A DNA stretch of 64,000 nucleotides from positions 36,351 through 100,350 of IMG/VR virus record IMGVR_UViG_3300020478_001903; one strand, given 5' to 3'. Every line of letters begins with the position of its first letter. Within the stretch, counting starts at the first letter, position 1. The notes under the pieces were generated by a model. That model saw nothing but the letters and a program-made list of their open reading frames with translations, did not search any database and had not been told where the DNA came from. Below, in pieces: positions 26,898 through 35,819 of the stretch. The position numbers and the translations under genes were made by a program. Source of the DNA: a virus.

Positions 26898-27685
26898 CGA
26901 TCTACCTGATGTTGAAATGGGCTTCTTGAGTTAAGCCAATATCCGGTGAGATATCCTCGCGTGTGCTTCCATCCTTCTAGGCCGAGCAACGGATTGAGGC
27001 AACTCCCGATATCTAAAAAGGTATTGTTAGGATTTGATTTAAACCCTTCATAAATCACATAGTTGCTCAAAGTTGCAGCAGAACACAAAACAACACTATT
27101 CTCTAGTTTGTTCTCTTCAATATAGTCTGCAACTTTCTGAGCAGTGTCATAGTTGTTAACCTGACAGTTGGATCCCACCAAGAACGCCTTTTTAATCTCA
27201 AAGGGCAGCAGCGAAAGATCGGCCAATTCATTGACCACATACAGCAAATCGCGGTCAGCAAGAACAGGCACCATTTCTTCTACAAATCTAGAATAATTTG
27301 CGTTGATAAGTAGATTGGCAAATGTAAGATTTTCATGGTCACCGCCATGGAAGTCTATCATCCAGTTAAAGTTGTCGCGACCGACGTGACCATCGGTTGC
27401 TGTACAGATACCCTTATAATAATGGTCTTGATTATGTTTATAACATTCGATAAGCTTGTCGCGATATTTTTGATGTTTCTCTGGATGAAACTCTTTGTGT
27501 TCTTCCTGGGTATATCTGTTGGGGCCCTTTATATCGCCGGTGACGTAATGGTTGTCGGCTAAGACAACCGTCTTGTTTTGTAACATAAACAACTCGCCAT
27601 CAGAAAATCTAGTAAAGGCAAAGTTCTCTACTTTCTTTAATTTATCCAATACAAAATCAAAGTCTTTTGTGAAATCCTTGAACAT
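26888..27685 (-). CDS. GT-D-fold glycosyltransferase (DUF1792-like)
   Basis: A 265-residue protein. The motif FTRFSDGELFML near residue 25 corresponds to the F(S/T)RFGDGE signature of the GT-D family, in which the DxE pair binds metal and UDP-sugar. The C-terminal NNTFLDIGSCLNPL matches the conserved DxG(S/H) block. DUF1792 enzymes add glucose to Ser-rich-repeat glycoproteins in streptococci and occur in LPS clusters of aquatic bacteria. It overlaps the GNAT gene by 10 nt and abuts the WecB gene. Confidence 0.78.
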   Translation of the reverse strand: MFKDFTKDFDFVLDKLKKVENFAFTRFSDGELFMLQNKTVVLADNHYVTGDIKGPNRYTQEEHKEFHPEKHQKYRDKLIECYKHNQDHYYKGICTATDGHVGRDNFNWMIDFHGGDHENLTFANLLINANYSRFVEEMVPVLADRDLLYVVNELADLSLLPFEIKKAFLVGSNCQVNNYDTAQKVADYIEENKLENSVVLCSAATLSNYVIYEGFKSNPNNTFLDIGSCLNPLLGLEGWKHTRGYLTGYWLNSRSPFQHQVDRWN

Positions 27686-28690
27686 TTACTTTTCCGACAA
27701 AATAGAAGCTATCCGTTGAGAGGATGCCCCATCGCCGTAAGGACAAACTTCGTCGGGTGCAACTTTAAACTTTTTATCAGCCTCCAGCCAATTGACTAAA
27801 TCTAGTAACTCCGCCGGATGAGGACACATAAAGGAAAAAACTCCCATTCCTTCAACTCGTTCTGTAATCTGCCGACACACAACGCACTTCTTCCCCAAGA
27901 ACGATGCCTCTTCCTGTATCCCTCCACTATCGGTAATGATGAACCTACAATTAGCAATCATCCGTATGAACTCTTCATGACCTACCGGCTCTATCACTTT
28001 AACTGTTTTTAGTATATGTTTATATTGTTGCACATTAGGATTTGGATGGAGCGGTATAATAAACTCATACTGCGAATAGAGCGATGCAATCTTTTCCAAC
28101 TCATTAAACCATTTATCCATTAGGGCGTGGTTTTCACGGCGATGCATGGTTATCAAGATAGTATTTCCATATCTGGTCTTTATGTCTTTTAGGTTGTCCA
28201 ACACAGTGTTCCCCACGACGTACACATTTGAGGTGATATTTTCGCGACGCAGATTGCAAGCCGACAGGTCCGTGGGACACAGGTGAATATTGGCCATTCG
28301 AGCAATGGCTTGACGATTAAACTCTTCAGGATAGGGATGCATCAAATCGCCAGTACGTAGGCCAGCTTCCAAGTGAATAATCTTTAACTTACGATGGAAC
28401 GCGGCAAGGGCTACAGCGAAGGCTGAGGTTGTGTCTCCCTGAACCATAACGCTTGTTACATTATTGAAAACATGATCACTGTTCATAATAGATGCAACAA
28501 TAGAATCTAGTCGATTGGGCCCGTCTTTAATTTCCAACTGACGTACATCAGTGGTAGCTACCACATCTTTTAGAAGACTCGTGTGTTGGCCAGTAAACAA
28601 AAGAGCATACGGTATCTTTCCATCAAACTCTTTTAATAAAGGTTTAATCTTAATATACTCGGGTCGCGTTCCGAAAGAAATCAATATCAT
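27686..28690 (-). CDS. wecB: UDP-N-acetylglucosamine 2-epimerase (WecB family)
   Basis: A 334-residue protein (usual length 350-380 aa). It shows the family hallmarks FGTRPEYIKIKPL at residues 6-18, VQGDTTSAFAVALAAF, HLEAGLRTGD, and the C-terminal TDSGGIQEEASFLGKK. The reaction gives UDP-ManNAc, a precursor of enterobacterial common antigen, capsule and many O-antigens. It overlaps the GT fusion gene by 4 nt (ATGA). Confidence 0.92.
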   Translation of the reverse strand: MILISFGTRPEYIKIKPLLKEFDGKIPYALLFTGQHTSLLKDVVATTDVRQLEIKDGPNRLDSIVASIMNSDHVFNNVTSVMVQGDTTSAFAVALAAFHRKLKIIHLEAGLRTGDLMHPYPEEFNRQAIARMANIHLCPTDLSACNLRRENITSNVYVVGNTVLDNLKDIKTRYGNTILITMHRRENHALMDKWFNELEKIASLYSQYEFIIPLHPNPNVQQYKHILKTVKVIEPVGHEEFIRMIANCRFIITDSGGIQEEASFLGKKCVVCRQITERVEGMGVFSFMCPHPAELLDLVNWLEADKKFKVAPDEVCPYGDGASSQRIASILSEK

Positions 28691-30303
28691 GATTTAGTAA
28701 CTCCCCGTACGGTTTGCCATCCCTTGTCCAGGCCGGCCCTAACGCACTCGTCTCTCTCGCTAAAAAATTGTTTGTGCGAAACTGCTTGATTAGTTGATGT
28801 AGCTTTAGCATCTATACCAAGTTCGTTTCCTAAGATGGAACCATGAAGTTCGCGGTCCTCTGGCGGGTGTGCGGGACAATATGTTGGAATATTGCCGTGA
28901 ATTTTACTCATGAAGGCAAATTGAATATCTTCACCATTATCCCATGTGGTCGGCTTTTCTTGCCACAAATATCGTAGCCATTCGCGTTTAAAAAACCAAC
29001 CATGGCCGACCAGGTCGACCTCTTTGACTTCAGCATTTTGTGTGGGCCACCCACAGCGATCATGTTGCACATACCGATCGCCTTTAAGGATAACCCCAGC
29101 TGTACCCAAAATGCCTTCATGAGTTTTCATTGTTTCTAAACAGTTATGATGCCATTTTTTCCCTGGAACTGTGTCGTCGTCATACATCGCGACGTACTCT
29201 GTGTCGGCCAAAAGCGCAGCTGCAAAGCGGCCGTAAAACTTCCAGTTATAATCATTTTTAAAGATGCGATCGACGCCGAGGGACTCAAAATCATAGCCCG
29301 CATTATCTTCGTGAGCGTTAACCCACAGCCAGATCTGTTTTGGGGGATGGGTTTGAGCACGAATGGCCTCAATCTGCATGGAGAGGTTATACGGCCGCCT
29401 GTAGGCGTTTAGAATAACCGTAATGTCTTGAGGAGTTTCCCGAGTTGGTTCCCGAGTAATAGAGTCGGCTACCTTTTGAGCTACATTCACCCGCTCTGTG
29501 CGTGCAAAATCAATAAGCTCTTGTCCTTTCAGGTCTTTAAACCATGGCTCAGAAATACAGCCATTAAAATTATTGGTCACAACCCGACAATTCAGCATTC
29601 GCGCCTCTATAAGCATTCGATTAAAGGTCTCCAACACCGCTGGAAAGAAAACGAGCTTTTCACATTTACTCAACTGTTCCATAAAAGTAGCATAGCTGGG
29701 AGATCCTATCCTCGTATAGGACAGGCCTTTGCTCTCGCAGAACTCAACATTCCTAAACGTGTTCTTGGTCGGATTACGACTGTCCAAAACGCCGTGGGTA
29801 AATGTTTTCTCTGTATCTACCAAAGCTTCTATTATATCCAGATGTTCATCGGACCAGAGGCTCATCCCCAGATTCACTACATTGGCGCTGTTCAGGTTCT
29901 TTTTTATGACCTCGGCATGAAGCGCCGATTGCGCAAACACGTTCTTTGCATTAACGTAGAAACTCTGATTTCTCAGATCATTCTTCGAAACTAAAAAATT
30001 AGGGTATCTTGATGGATCCCGAGCTTTAATGTACTTATGATCGTGCTCCATGATGGAGTACACAGCGGGATTCTCTACAAACCATGATTTGGCTGGCGCG
30101 CCCAGTTGTATAAAATTGGAAACCAGAAAATGAAAACCAAAGTTTTTATACATCTCAAGATGTTTGGGACCAACTTCATGGGCCTTGAACCTAACAATCT
30201 TGTGGCCAGCGCTTTCCAGCAACGACAGAAGAACACTGTCGCACAGTTCGGCGCCCCCAGCAACCTCTCCAGCAAAAAAATCAGATATGTAGAATAACTG
30301 CAC
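28687..30303 (-). CDS. Two-domain glycosyltransferase (GT-B-like N-domain fused to GT-A/GT2-like C-domain)
   Basis: A 538-residue protein. Residues ~1-280 look like a GT-B enzyme (MQLFYISDFFAGEVAGGAELC opening with a Gly-rich loop, SKCEKLVFFPAVLETFNRMLIEARMLNCRVV with the donor-site Glu). Residues ~290-520 are a GT2-like GT-A domain: DITVILNAYRRPYNL, EYVAMYDDDTVPG with an Asp-rich DxD motif, and a VDLVGHGWFFKREWL acceptor segment. Two transferases in one chain suggest the synthesis of a disaccharide unit. It follows a GT-B gene by 1 nt. Confidence 0.83.
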   Translation of the reverse strand: MQLFYISDFFAGEVAGGAELCDSVLLSLLESAGHKIVRFKAHEVGPKHLEMYKNFGFHFLVSNFIQLGAPAKSWFVENPAVYSIMEHDHKYIKARDPSRYPNFLVSKNDLRNQSFYVNAKNVFAQSALHAEVIKKNLNSANVVNLGMSLWSDEHLDIIEALVDTEKTFTHGVLDSRNPTKNTFRNVEFCESKGLSYTRIGSPSYATFMEQLSKCEKLVFFPAVLETFNRMLIEARMLNCRVVTNNFNGCISEPWFKDLKGQELIDFARTERVNVAQKVADSITREPTRETPQDITVILNAYRRPYNLSMQIEAIRAQTHPPKQIWLWVNAHEDNAGYDFESLGVDRIFKNDYNWKFYGRFAAALLADTEYVAMYDDDTVPGKKWHHNCLETMKTHEGILGTAGVILKGDRYVQHDRCGWPTQNAEVKEVDLVGHGWFFKREWLRYLWQEKPTTWDNGEDIQFAFMSKIHGNIPTYCPAHPPEDRELHGSILGNELGIDAKATSTNQAVSHKQFFSERDECVRAGLDKGWQTVRGVTKS

Positions 30304-30304
30304 T

Positions 30305-31570
30305 TTAAAACTCTAGGACAGCATCCCCGTCTACAGGAGGCGCCGACACGCCTCCACACGCTTCCAGTACCGAATCGGCAAACTGTTTGTACATCTTCTC
30401 GGGAGTAAATTTATCGAGCACATGCTTTTGAAGTGCCTGCGCTTCGTTTCGGTAATGGCCCTGCTTATCAATTGCTTCACGCAAAGCGCGCTTATAAGAA
30501 GCCTCCTTAGGATAAGCCCACTGGGAGCCCTCCACGAGCATTTGCGGCACGCGGGCATATGGCTGAATCTCAGCCAGTTCGTAGTCAACCTTAATAACCC
30601 TAGGAACATCCTTGCCCTTCTTGTTGGGCTTGCAAATAAAGTCCATCTGGCCGCTCCATGTTACAGTAAGAAGAGGGAGACCATTACAGGCTGCCTCGAA
30701 GAGGGGGAGACCCCAGCCTTCTCCATGGCCGATGTTCACTAAGGCCTGCATTGTGGGGTGCAAATATAACCACGATAGATGATTCGGAGTCAGTTCCCCG
30801 TGCAAAAAATACACCTTACACTTACGATCGGGAATATCTAAACTATTCAGCACATGGTTGATGCGATGTGTAGTAAATTCTCGATCCATAATGCTATCTG
30901 CGGCAGTATTTGTCTTCAGTACTAAGCCGACATCTTCATCATCCTTAAATGTTTCCACAAACCATTTAAGAGTGTTTTCTACGTTTTTTCTGGGCGCCCA
31001 TTGAGACATTACTAAAAAGTTTTTAGAGGTTGTAAACTCAACATCCAGTGGCTCAGGAGGCACGACTCCTCGAACGCAGTAGTTCACTACGTCGATAGGG
31101 ACCTTTACGCTCCAGTCATCAAGAACTTCTCCGGTCTCTTCATTCGTCGCCTGATAAACGGTATTTTCAAATACTGACTTGGCATGATTAGAGACGACAA
31201 TGACCCGCTCCATTGTCTCGTTCACTTTTCCGATCCACTCCGGGGCAACTTTCGTCGTTTCTATCCCGGCGGTGTACCCAATATTTACGGGGGTGATTCG
31301 TTCGAACTGATTCGGGACTGTAATTTGGAGCGATGCGTCAAACTGGCCGCCGGCTTGCATGAAGTGGTGGGTTTTTTGAAGCAGAAACTCAATCTCCGCT
31401 CTTTCGGGGGAACTCTCGGCGATGTTTTTCGTGGAGCCCCATGAAGTATTAATGACATAAACATCAAACAAATCCCGATGAGACTGCATCGCTCTAAGAG
31501 CGAAGCGTGACTGTTCGCCATAGCCAGATCGAGAGAGAAGGGGCCCTCTCATTAAAAGTTTTTTCTGCAT
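30305..31570 (-). CDS. Glycosyltransferase family 4-like (GT-B)
   Basis: A 421-residue GT-B protein. It opens with GPLLSRSGYGEQSRFALRAM (acceptor-side Gly-rich loop), then NFLVMSQWAPRKNVENTLKWF at the start of the C-domain and NIGHGEGWGLPLFEAACNGLPLL, the E-x7-E donor motif. The VEGSQWAYPKEA region ends the domain. Likely attaches a hexose in building the same glycan as the adjacent transferase, which lies 1 nt upstream in the operon. Confidence 0.88.
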   Translation of the reverse strand: MQKKLLMRGPLLSRSGYGEQSRFALRAMQSHRDLFDVYVINTSWGSTKNIAESSPERAEIEFLLQKTHHFMQAGGQFDASLQITVPNQFERITPVNIGYTAGIETTKVAPEWIGKVNETMERVIVVSNHAKSVFENTVYQATNEETGEVLDDWSVKVPIDVVNYCVRGVVPPEPLDVEFTTSKNFLVMSQWAPRKNVENTLKWFVETFKDDEDVGLVLKTNTAADSIMDREFTTHRINHVLNSLDIPDRKCKVYFLHGELTPNHLSWLYLHPTMQALVNIGHGEGWGLPLFEAACNGLPLLTVTWSGQMDFICKPNKKGKDVPRVIKVDYELAEIQPYARVPQMLVEGSQWAYPKEASYKRALREAIDKQGHYRNEAQALQKHVLDKFTPEKMYKQFADSVLEACGGVSAPPVDGDAVLEF

Positions 31571-31571
31571 T

Positions 31572-32825
31572 TTAGAGTACCCTCATTTCATATGGTGTAT
31601 ATCCCGTGCGGTTATCCCATGATCCGCAATCTTCATTCAATTGCGTAAAAAGATCATCCCAAGATTGCACGAAGTCGTCAAAGTTAAACTGCTTTAAAGT
31701 CCACTCACGAGCCTTAGCTCCCAGTTCAGTGCGTTCTTCGGCTGTCATATTGTATACCTTAAGCAGCGCATTTACAAAGTCTTCCTTTGAGATTCGATCT
31801 TCATAAATATAAGGAACAGACTGAGATCCAATGATAGATTTTGAGGTCGGTTCAATACCAACTCCAAAGCACGTTTCGCCATCCGAGATCTGGTCTTTAA
31901 GACCTCCGGTCAGTGTCACTATGATAGGCGTCCCGCAAGATAGGGACTCCAACGTAGAAAGGCCGAAGCCTTCTGCATCAGATATATTTACAGTACAGTC
32001 GGCGACGTTATAAATCCCGGCCAGGTCGCGAGAATCCACCTTTTCACGTGAGAAAAGCACCTCTCCTGAGGTGAGTCCCAGTTCGTGAATAATGGCTTCC
32101 AGGTCTTGACCATGAACATCCTTAACATCTGTGTGCATGATCAAGGTTGCCTTATCATGGCCCACTTGGTCCAAGAATTCTTTAAACCACCAAATCAAAG
32201 TACCAGACTGCTTTCGTCTTGCGTTTCTATTATTCCAGAAACAGACAAACTTATCTGTCAGGCCTTTCTGGTGACGATACTGTGCAATTTCGCCCGGAGG
32301 CATTGGCTTAAAGATGTCACCGTCCACAGCATGTGGAATATAACTGCTTGGTGTCTCGGGCGCAACTGTTTGAAGAATATCGTGAGTTAGCCGCGAGATG
32401 CAAGCCACATGATCATTTGAAAGATAAAAGGGTCGATTAAATTTAGGATGAGGATAGTTGTCCCATACGTGATAATACACCATCGGCACATGGGGTCGAA
32501 TCTCATGCTCGATCTCCCAAAGCCACCCATAAAAACGAGGGTCGGTCATAAACCACAAAATATCAGGCTTTTGCTGATATATCATAGCTCTCACCATTTC
32601 TTGTGTACCATAGCCATCCACGGGCCAAATGATCCAGTCTTCTCCCCACTGCTCTGTATGTTGGGGGTCGTGACGGGGGTGTTTTATAGCCCCCCCAAAA
32701 GAGACAAACTGATATTTACCGGTTTTAAGCATCCCTTCGATAATATACTTTGTCTGAGTTCCAACCCCAGAGGGGGAAAGTGGATGATCTCCGATAGTAA
32801 AAATCTTAATTTTATTATTAGACAT
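31572..32825 (-). CDS. Glycosyltransferase family 4-like (GT-B)
   Basis: A 417-residue GT-B enzyme. Signals are FTIGDHPLSPSGVGTQTKYIIEGML (acceptor loop), KFVCFWNNRNARRKQSGTLIWWF (C-domain start) and NISDAEGFGLSTLESLSCGTPIIV (E-x7-E motif with both Glu). It is the first gene of the glycan cluster in transcription order. The layout is shared with the 30305 gene, and they may be old paralogs. Confidence 0.88.
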   Translation of the reverse strand: MSNNKIKIFTIGDHPLSPSGVGTQTKYIIEGMLKTGKYQFVSFGGAIKHPRHDPQHTEQWGEDWIIWPVDGYGTQEMVRAMIYQQKPDILWFMTDPRFYGWLWEIEHEIRPHVPMVYYHVWDNYPHPKFNRPFYLSNDHVACISRLTHDILQTVAPETPSSYIPHAVDGDIFKPMPPGEIAQYRHQKGLTDKFVCFWNNRNARRKQSGTLIWWFKEFLDQVGHDKATLIMHTDVKDVHGQDLEAIIHELGLTSGEVLFSREKVDSRDLAGIYNVADCTVNISDAEGFGLSTLESLSCGTPIIVTLTGGLKDQISDGETCFGVGIEPTSKSIIGSQSVPYIYEDRISKEDFVNALLKVYNMTAEERTELGAKAREWTLKQFNFDDFVQSWDDLFTQLNEDCGSWDNRTGYTPYEMRVL

Positions 32826-32837
32826 TAATGTGTTCCT

Positions 32838-33617
32838 TTACGGGCAATGTTCCGTTTTATACAATCTGCAACGATACGGCTTTAAACAACTCAAACGATT
32901 TTTAATCGTACGCCCCTGTAGAATATTATAGATTGCTTGGTATAGAAGTTTAAGAGCGTTTTCCGTTTTTTTGAGGCCGCTCGTTACCCTAAATAGTTCA
33001 ACCCTGTTTTTACTGGCTGTTCTTTTAAGCAACGCGAAGTGAGTTTCTACCTTGGAAGGGTCGATTTTGTGCTTCTGGCAAAAGAAATGTTTATACAATG
33101 TTAGCTGATATGTCACAAGCTTTTCAGACTTCTTGCGAGAATCCCATCCCCACGAACACGTCTTCCAATCAAACAGGTGATAGGTGTCCCCTACTTTAAT
33201 AACAGCGTCAACAAACCCTTTGAAATAAACATTAAAATTCTCAATAGGAACATACAACATTTCCTCTGAGGAAAAGACTTCATATTCTCCGAAGTATTCC
33301 TCAAGGGCCTTGTCGACCTCGGCCAGGATCTCGGGCCCCGCGGTACGCATTTGTTCTACGTTTTTGTCATTTACTTCAATATTCTTTTCTAACAATTCCT
33401 GCAGACGCTTATTGAAACCTATTTGGAATACCTCTGCCTCATCTATTTGTTCCTTGAGGAGCTTTTTTTCACAAACGTCATGAACTGCGCTGCCAAAGGC
33501 TGTGTATTCATTTCCTTCGAATGGGCTTACCTTTTCAACCCATGATTTTTGATGATAGTGTGGGCAAAAAGCCCAATCTTTAAGTTCAGAATAAGATATG
33601 TGTTCACGCTTGCTCAT
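32838..33617 (-). CDS. Cas4/RecB-type PD-(D/E)XK nuclease with probable Fe-S cluster
   Basis: A 259-residue protein. The PD-(D/E)XK core reads FKGFVDAVIK (Asp), HLFDWKTCSWG (D-x-K) and TYQLTLYKHFF (QxxxY). A Cys in the N-terminal WAFCPHYHQ and three Cys at the C-terminus (SCLKPYRCRLYKTEHC) match the one-plus-three layout that binds 4Fe-4S in Cas4 and AddB. No CRISPR locus is near, so it is a stand-alone phage nuclease for recombination or host DNA breakdown. It overlaps the next gene by 14 nt and lies 3 genes from PhoH. Confidence 0.85.
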   Translation of the reverse strand: MSKREHISYSELKDWAFCPHYHQKSWVEKVSPFEGNEYTAFGSAVHDVCEKKLLKEQIDEAEVFQIGFNKRLQELLEKNIEVNDKNVEQMRTAGPEILAEVDKALEEYFGEYEVFSSEEMLYVPIENFNVYFKGFVDAVIKVGDTYHLFDWKTCSWGWDSRKKSEKLVTYQLTLYKHFFCQKHKIDPSKVETHFALLKRTASKNRVELFRVTSGLKKTENALKLLYQAIYNILQGRTIKNRLSCLKPYRCRLYKTEHCP

Positions 33618-34230
33618 TTATTATTTCTTCAATCTTTTTGTGTAAAAGTGGGCTTATGTCTTTAACTGTTTTTGGGCTATCGAGAAAGTATTTCTCAAAA
33701 CCATTTGCAAAATATTCCTGCAGCGACGTGGCACCATAAGGAGATACAAACAATCCCATGGTTAAAGACAGCAAAGTGGGATACCCGACTTCATCGGCAA
33801 GAAATTTATCAAACTTAGGATTATACTCTATTTGAGCATAAGCCTTGGGATTGATGTGGTATCCTTCTGCTTCAAGTATGTGTTTCAGTCGCGACCTTTT
33901 GCCCCTAAATTCGTCGACCAAATCCTTGTTATAAATTTGGCCGCCTAGGCGATCCTCCAAAGAGTGGGCTGTTTCATGTATAAAGTCTTCCATCAAATCG
34001 AAATTCGTTGGCTCTTGAGAAGAGATATATATAGCTCCATTTCTATATGTGGCATTACGGCCCTGTAGTTCTTTAAAGTCGCCAATATAAACCACATCCA
34101 AATCATGCAATAGACTTTGCGGGAGAATCTCTTCTACCTCTTCGCAAAAGGCTGGTATATCCACGCTTTCTTCGGGGGTGTTAAGCACAAAAAGCGGAAT
34201 ATTATAAATATAATATTCGTAATGGGTCAC
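33604..34230 (-). CDS. HExxH zinc metallopeptidase, anthrax-lethal-factor-like (ATLF) domain
   Basis: A 208-residue protein with HETAH at residues 85-89 in the context EDFIHETAHSLEDRLG and a downstream Glu in LQEYFANGFEKYF (about residue 172). The spacing of ~85 residues and the EYFANGFE style match the ATLF/Pro-Pro endopeptidase-like domain (M34 relatives). It has no signal peptide, so it would act in the host cytoplasm unless released at lysis. It overlaps the neighbours by 4 and 14 nt. Confidence 0.72.
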   Translation of the reverse strand: MTHYEYYIYNIPLFVLNTPEESVDIPAFCEEVEEILPQSLLHDLDVVYIGDFKELQGRNATYRNGAIYISSQEPTNFDLMEDFIHETAHSLEDRLGGQIYNKDLVDEFRGKRSRLKHILEAEGYHINPKAYAQIEYNPKFDKFLADEVGYPTLLSLTMGLFVSPYGATSLQEYFANGFEKYFLDSPKTVKDISPLLHKKIEEIINEQA

Positions 34231-34460
34231 TGCTGGGTGCTTTCAACATCTAAAAGTGCCTGCTCATAACCGCGTAAGAAGTTTTCTTCGGCAACAGCCA
34301 TCAAAAACTCCGGGAATTCTGCAGCAAATACCTGCACGGCCATGTCCACCGTCACGGCTTCCTCAGCCTCAAGTCGTTCGCCTATATAATTAACGACGAG
34401 TTCTTGTAGGCCCGTGTTGGTCTCGACAGCCTTTTCTAAATCGGGATTTTCATTTTCCAT
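34227..34460 (-). CDS. Small acidic helical protein
   Basis: A 77-residue protein from the ATG at 34458-34460 (MENENPDLEKAVETN); a longer frame would overlap the end of PhoH. It is acidic and helical (EAEEAVTVDMAVQVFAAEFPEFLMAVAEENF). No known domain. It lies 7 nt downstream of PhoH and shares an ATGA junction with the metallopeptidase gene, so an inhibitor or partner of one of them is possible but unproven. Confidence 0.65.
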   Translation of the reverse strand: MENENPDLEKAVETNTGLQELVVNYIGERLEAEEAVTVDMAVQVFAAEFPEFLMAVAEENFLRGYEQALLDVESTQQ

Positions 34461-34467
34461 TATGGTC

Positions 34468-35784
34468 TCACAAATTCTGTGCAGCGAAGGTCGCAACTTT
34501 CGATCTCTCACCCTTGTGTAGGGTGACATGAGATGCCAGCTCAAACTTCTTGAACTTTTCGACGGCATGCGTCAACCCATTGGAGGTAGCATCGATATAT
34601 ACATTATCAATCTGTTCTACGTCTCCGGTCAACACAATTTTGGTTCCTTCGCCCACTCTAGTTATTATAGTCTTTAATTCGTGGCTTGTCAAGTTTTGAG
34701 CTTCATCAATGATGATAAAGGCATTTGAAATCGATCGACCACGAATATAAGTCAATGCTTCTATCTCTATTGTACCCTTTTGCATGTAAATGTCAAGGGT
34801 TACTTTATCATTTCCCATTAAAAATTGAAGATTATCCTGAATTGGCATCAACCAGGGTGTCATTTTCTCTTCCATAGTTCCGGGGAGGAACCCAATGTCC
34901 TTTCCTAGGGGCTGTACGGGCCGTGAGACGATTACGCGGGTGTATTGTTGTGTCATCTCGTCTATGGTCTGTTCAAGGCCTGCAGCGATGGCACAGATCG
35001 TCTTACCACTACCTGCTTTTCCGATCACACTCACGATTTGAATCCCGGGATCCATTAAGGCATCCATTAAAAACTGTTGTTCTTTGTTTCGAGGCTTAAT
35101 TCCCCAAATCTTCTGACTTTTTAGTAACTGACGAATTGGCATGGCGTGGTGAACAAATCGTCCTAAAGCTGTCTTTTTTTCATTTGCATTTGAAACCAAC
35201 ATCACATATTGATTGGGATGAAGGGATTTATCATCTAAATACACGCTTTGCTTTTCATAAAACCTGTCGATTATCTGATCGTCTACCAATACAGTGGTAT
35301 ACCCTTCGTAAATGCTTTCGCTATTATCAACAACTTGATTATTTTGAAAATCTTCTGACGTAAGACCAACTGCATCCGCGATAACACGCATGTTGATATC
35401 CCGGGATACTAAGATTACTTTACGAGAACTTTCTCTTTGTGCCTTGAGGGCAGTCGCAATAATGAGATGATCTGGGATTTTTATATCTAGGTCGCGAGGA
35501 AGATCTTCGGGCTCGATACCAGATGCACTAATCGATTTAACAAGGCCTAGGCCCTTCCGGATTCGCACACCCTTGTCAATGGATCCTTTTGCTCGGAGGT
35601 CATCCCAAATACGAATAATTTTACGTGCCTGAGCACCTACGGCATCTTGACGTTTTTTGTGCTTGTCGATTTCCTCGAAGACCTTTAAAGGCACGTGGAT
35701 ATCGTTGTTCTCGAAAGCGTATATACACTCAGCATTTGTCAAATAAACACTAGTGTCTAATACGTACGTTTTTTTACGACTCAT
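34468..35784 (-). CDS. phoH: PhoH-like ATPase with N-terminal PIN domain
   Basis: A 438-residue protein. Residues 1-~130 form a PIN RNase domain (TYVLDTSVYLTN with its acidic residue, then VPLKVFEEIDKHKK and ILVSRDINMR). The PhoH ATPase follows: Walker A GKAGSGKT near residue 255, Walker B IIDEAQNL, and the sensor LTGDVEQIDN. PIN-PhoH (PhoH2) fusions act as RNA helicase-RNases in mycobacteria. Phage phoH genes are very common in marine phages. A spaced start with an AAGGG site marks it as a transcript head. Confidence 0.92.
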   Translation of the reverse strand: MSRKKTYVLDTSVYLTNAECIYAFENNDIHVPLKVFEEIDKHKKRQDAVGAQARKIIRIWDDLRAKGSIDKGVRIRKGLGLVKSISASGIEPEDLPRDLDIKIPDHLIIATALKAQRESSRKVILVSRDINMRVIADAVGLTSEDFQNNQVVDNSESIYEGYTTVLVDDQIIDRFYEKQSVYLDDKSLHPNQYVMLVSNANEKKTALGRFVHHAMPIRQLLKSQKIWGIKPRNKEQQFLMDALMDPGIQIVSVIGKAGSGKTICAIAAGLEQTIDEMTQQYTRVIVSRPVQPLGKDIGFLPGTMEEKMTPWLMPIQDNLQFLMGNDKVTLDIYMQKGTIEIEALTYIRGRSISNAFIIIDEAQNLTSHELKTIITRVGEGTKIVLTGDVEQIDNVYIDATSNGLTHAVEKFKKFELASHVTLHKGERSKVATFAAQNL

Positions 35785-35819
35785 AAAGACCCTTGGCTTT
35801 AAATAAATAGAGAGCGCGG

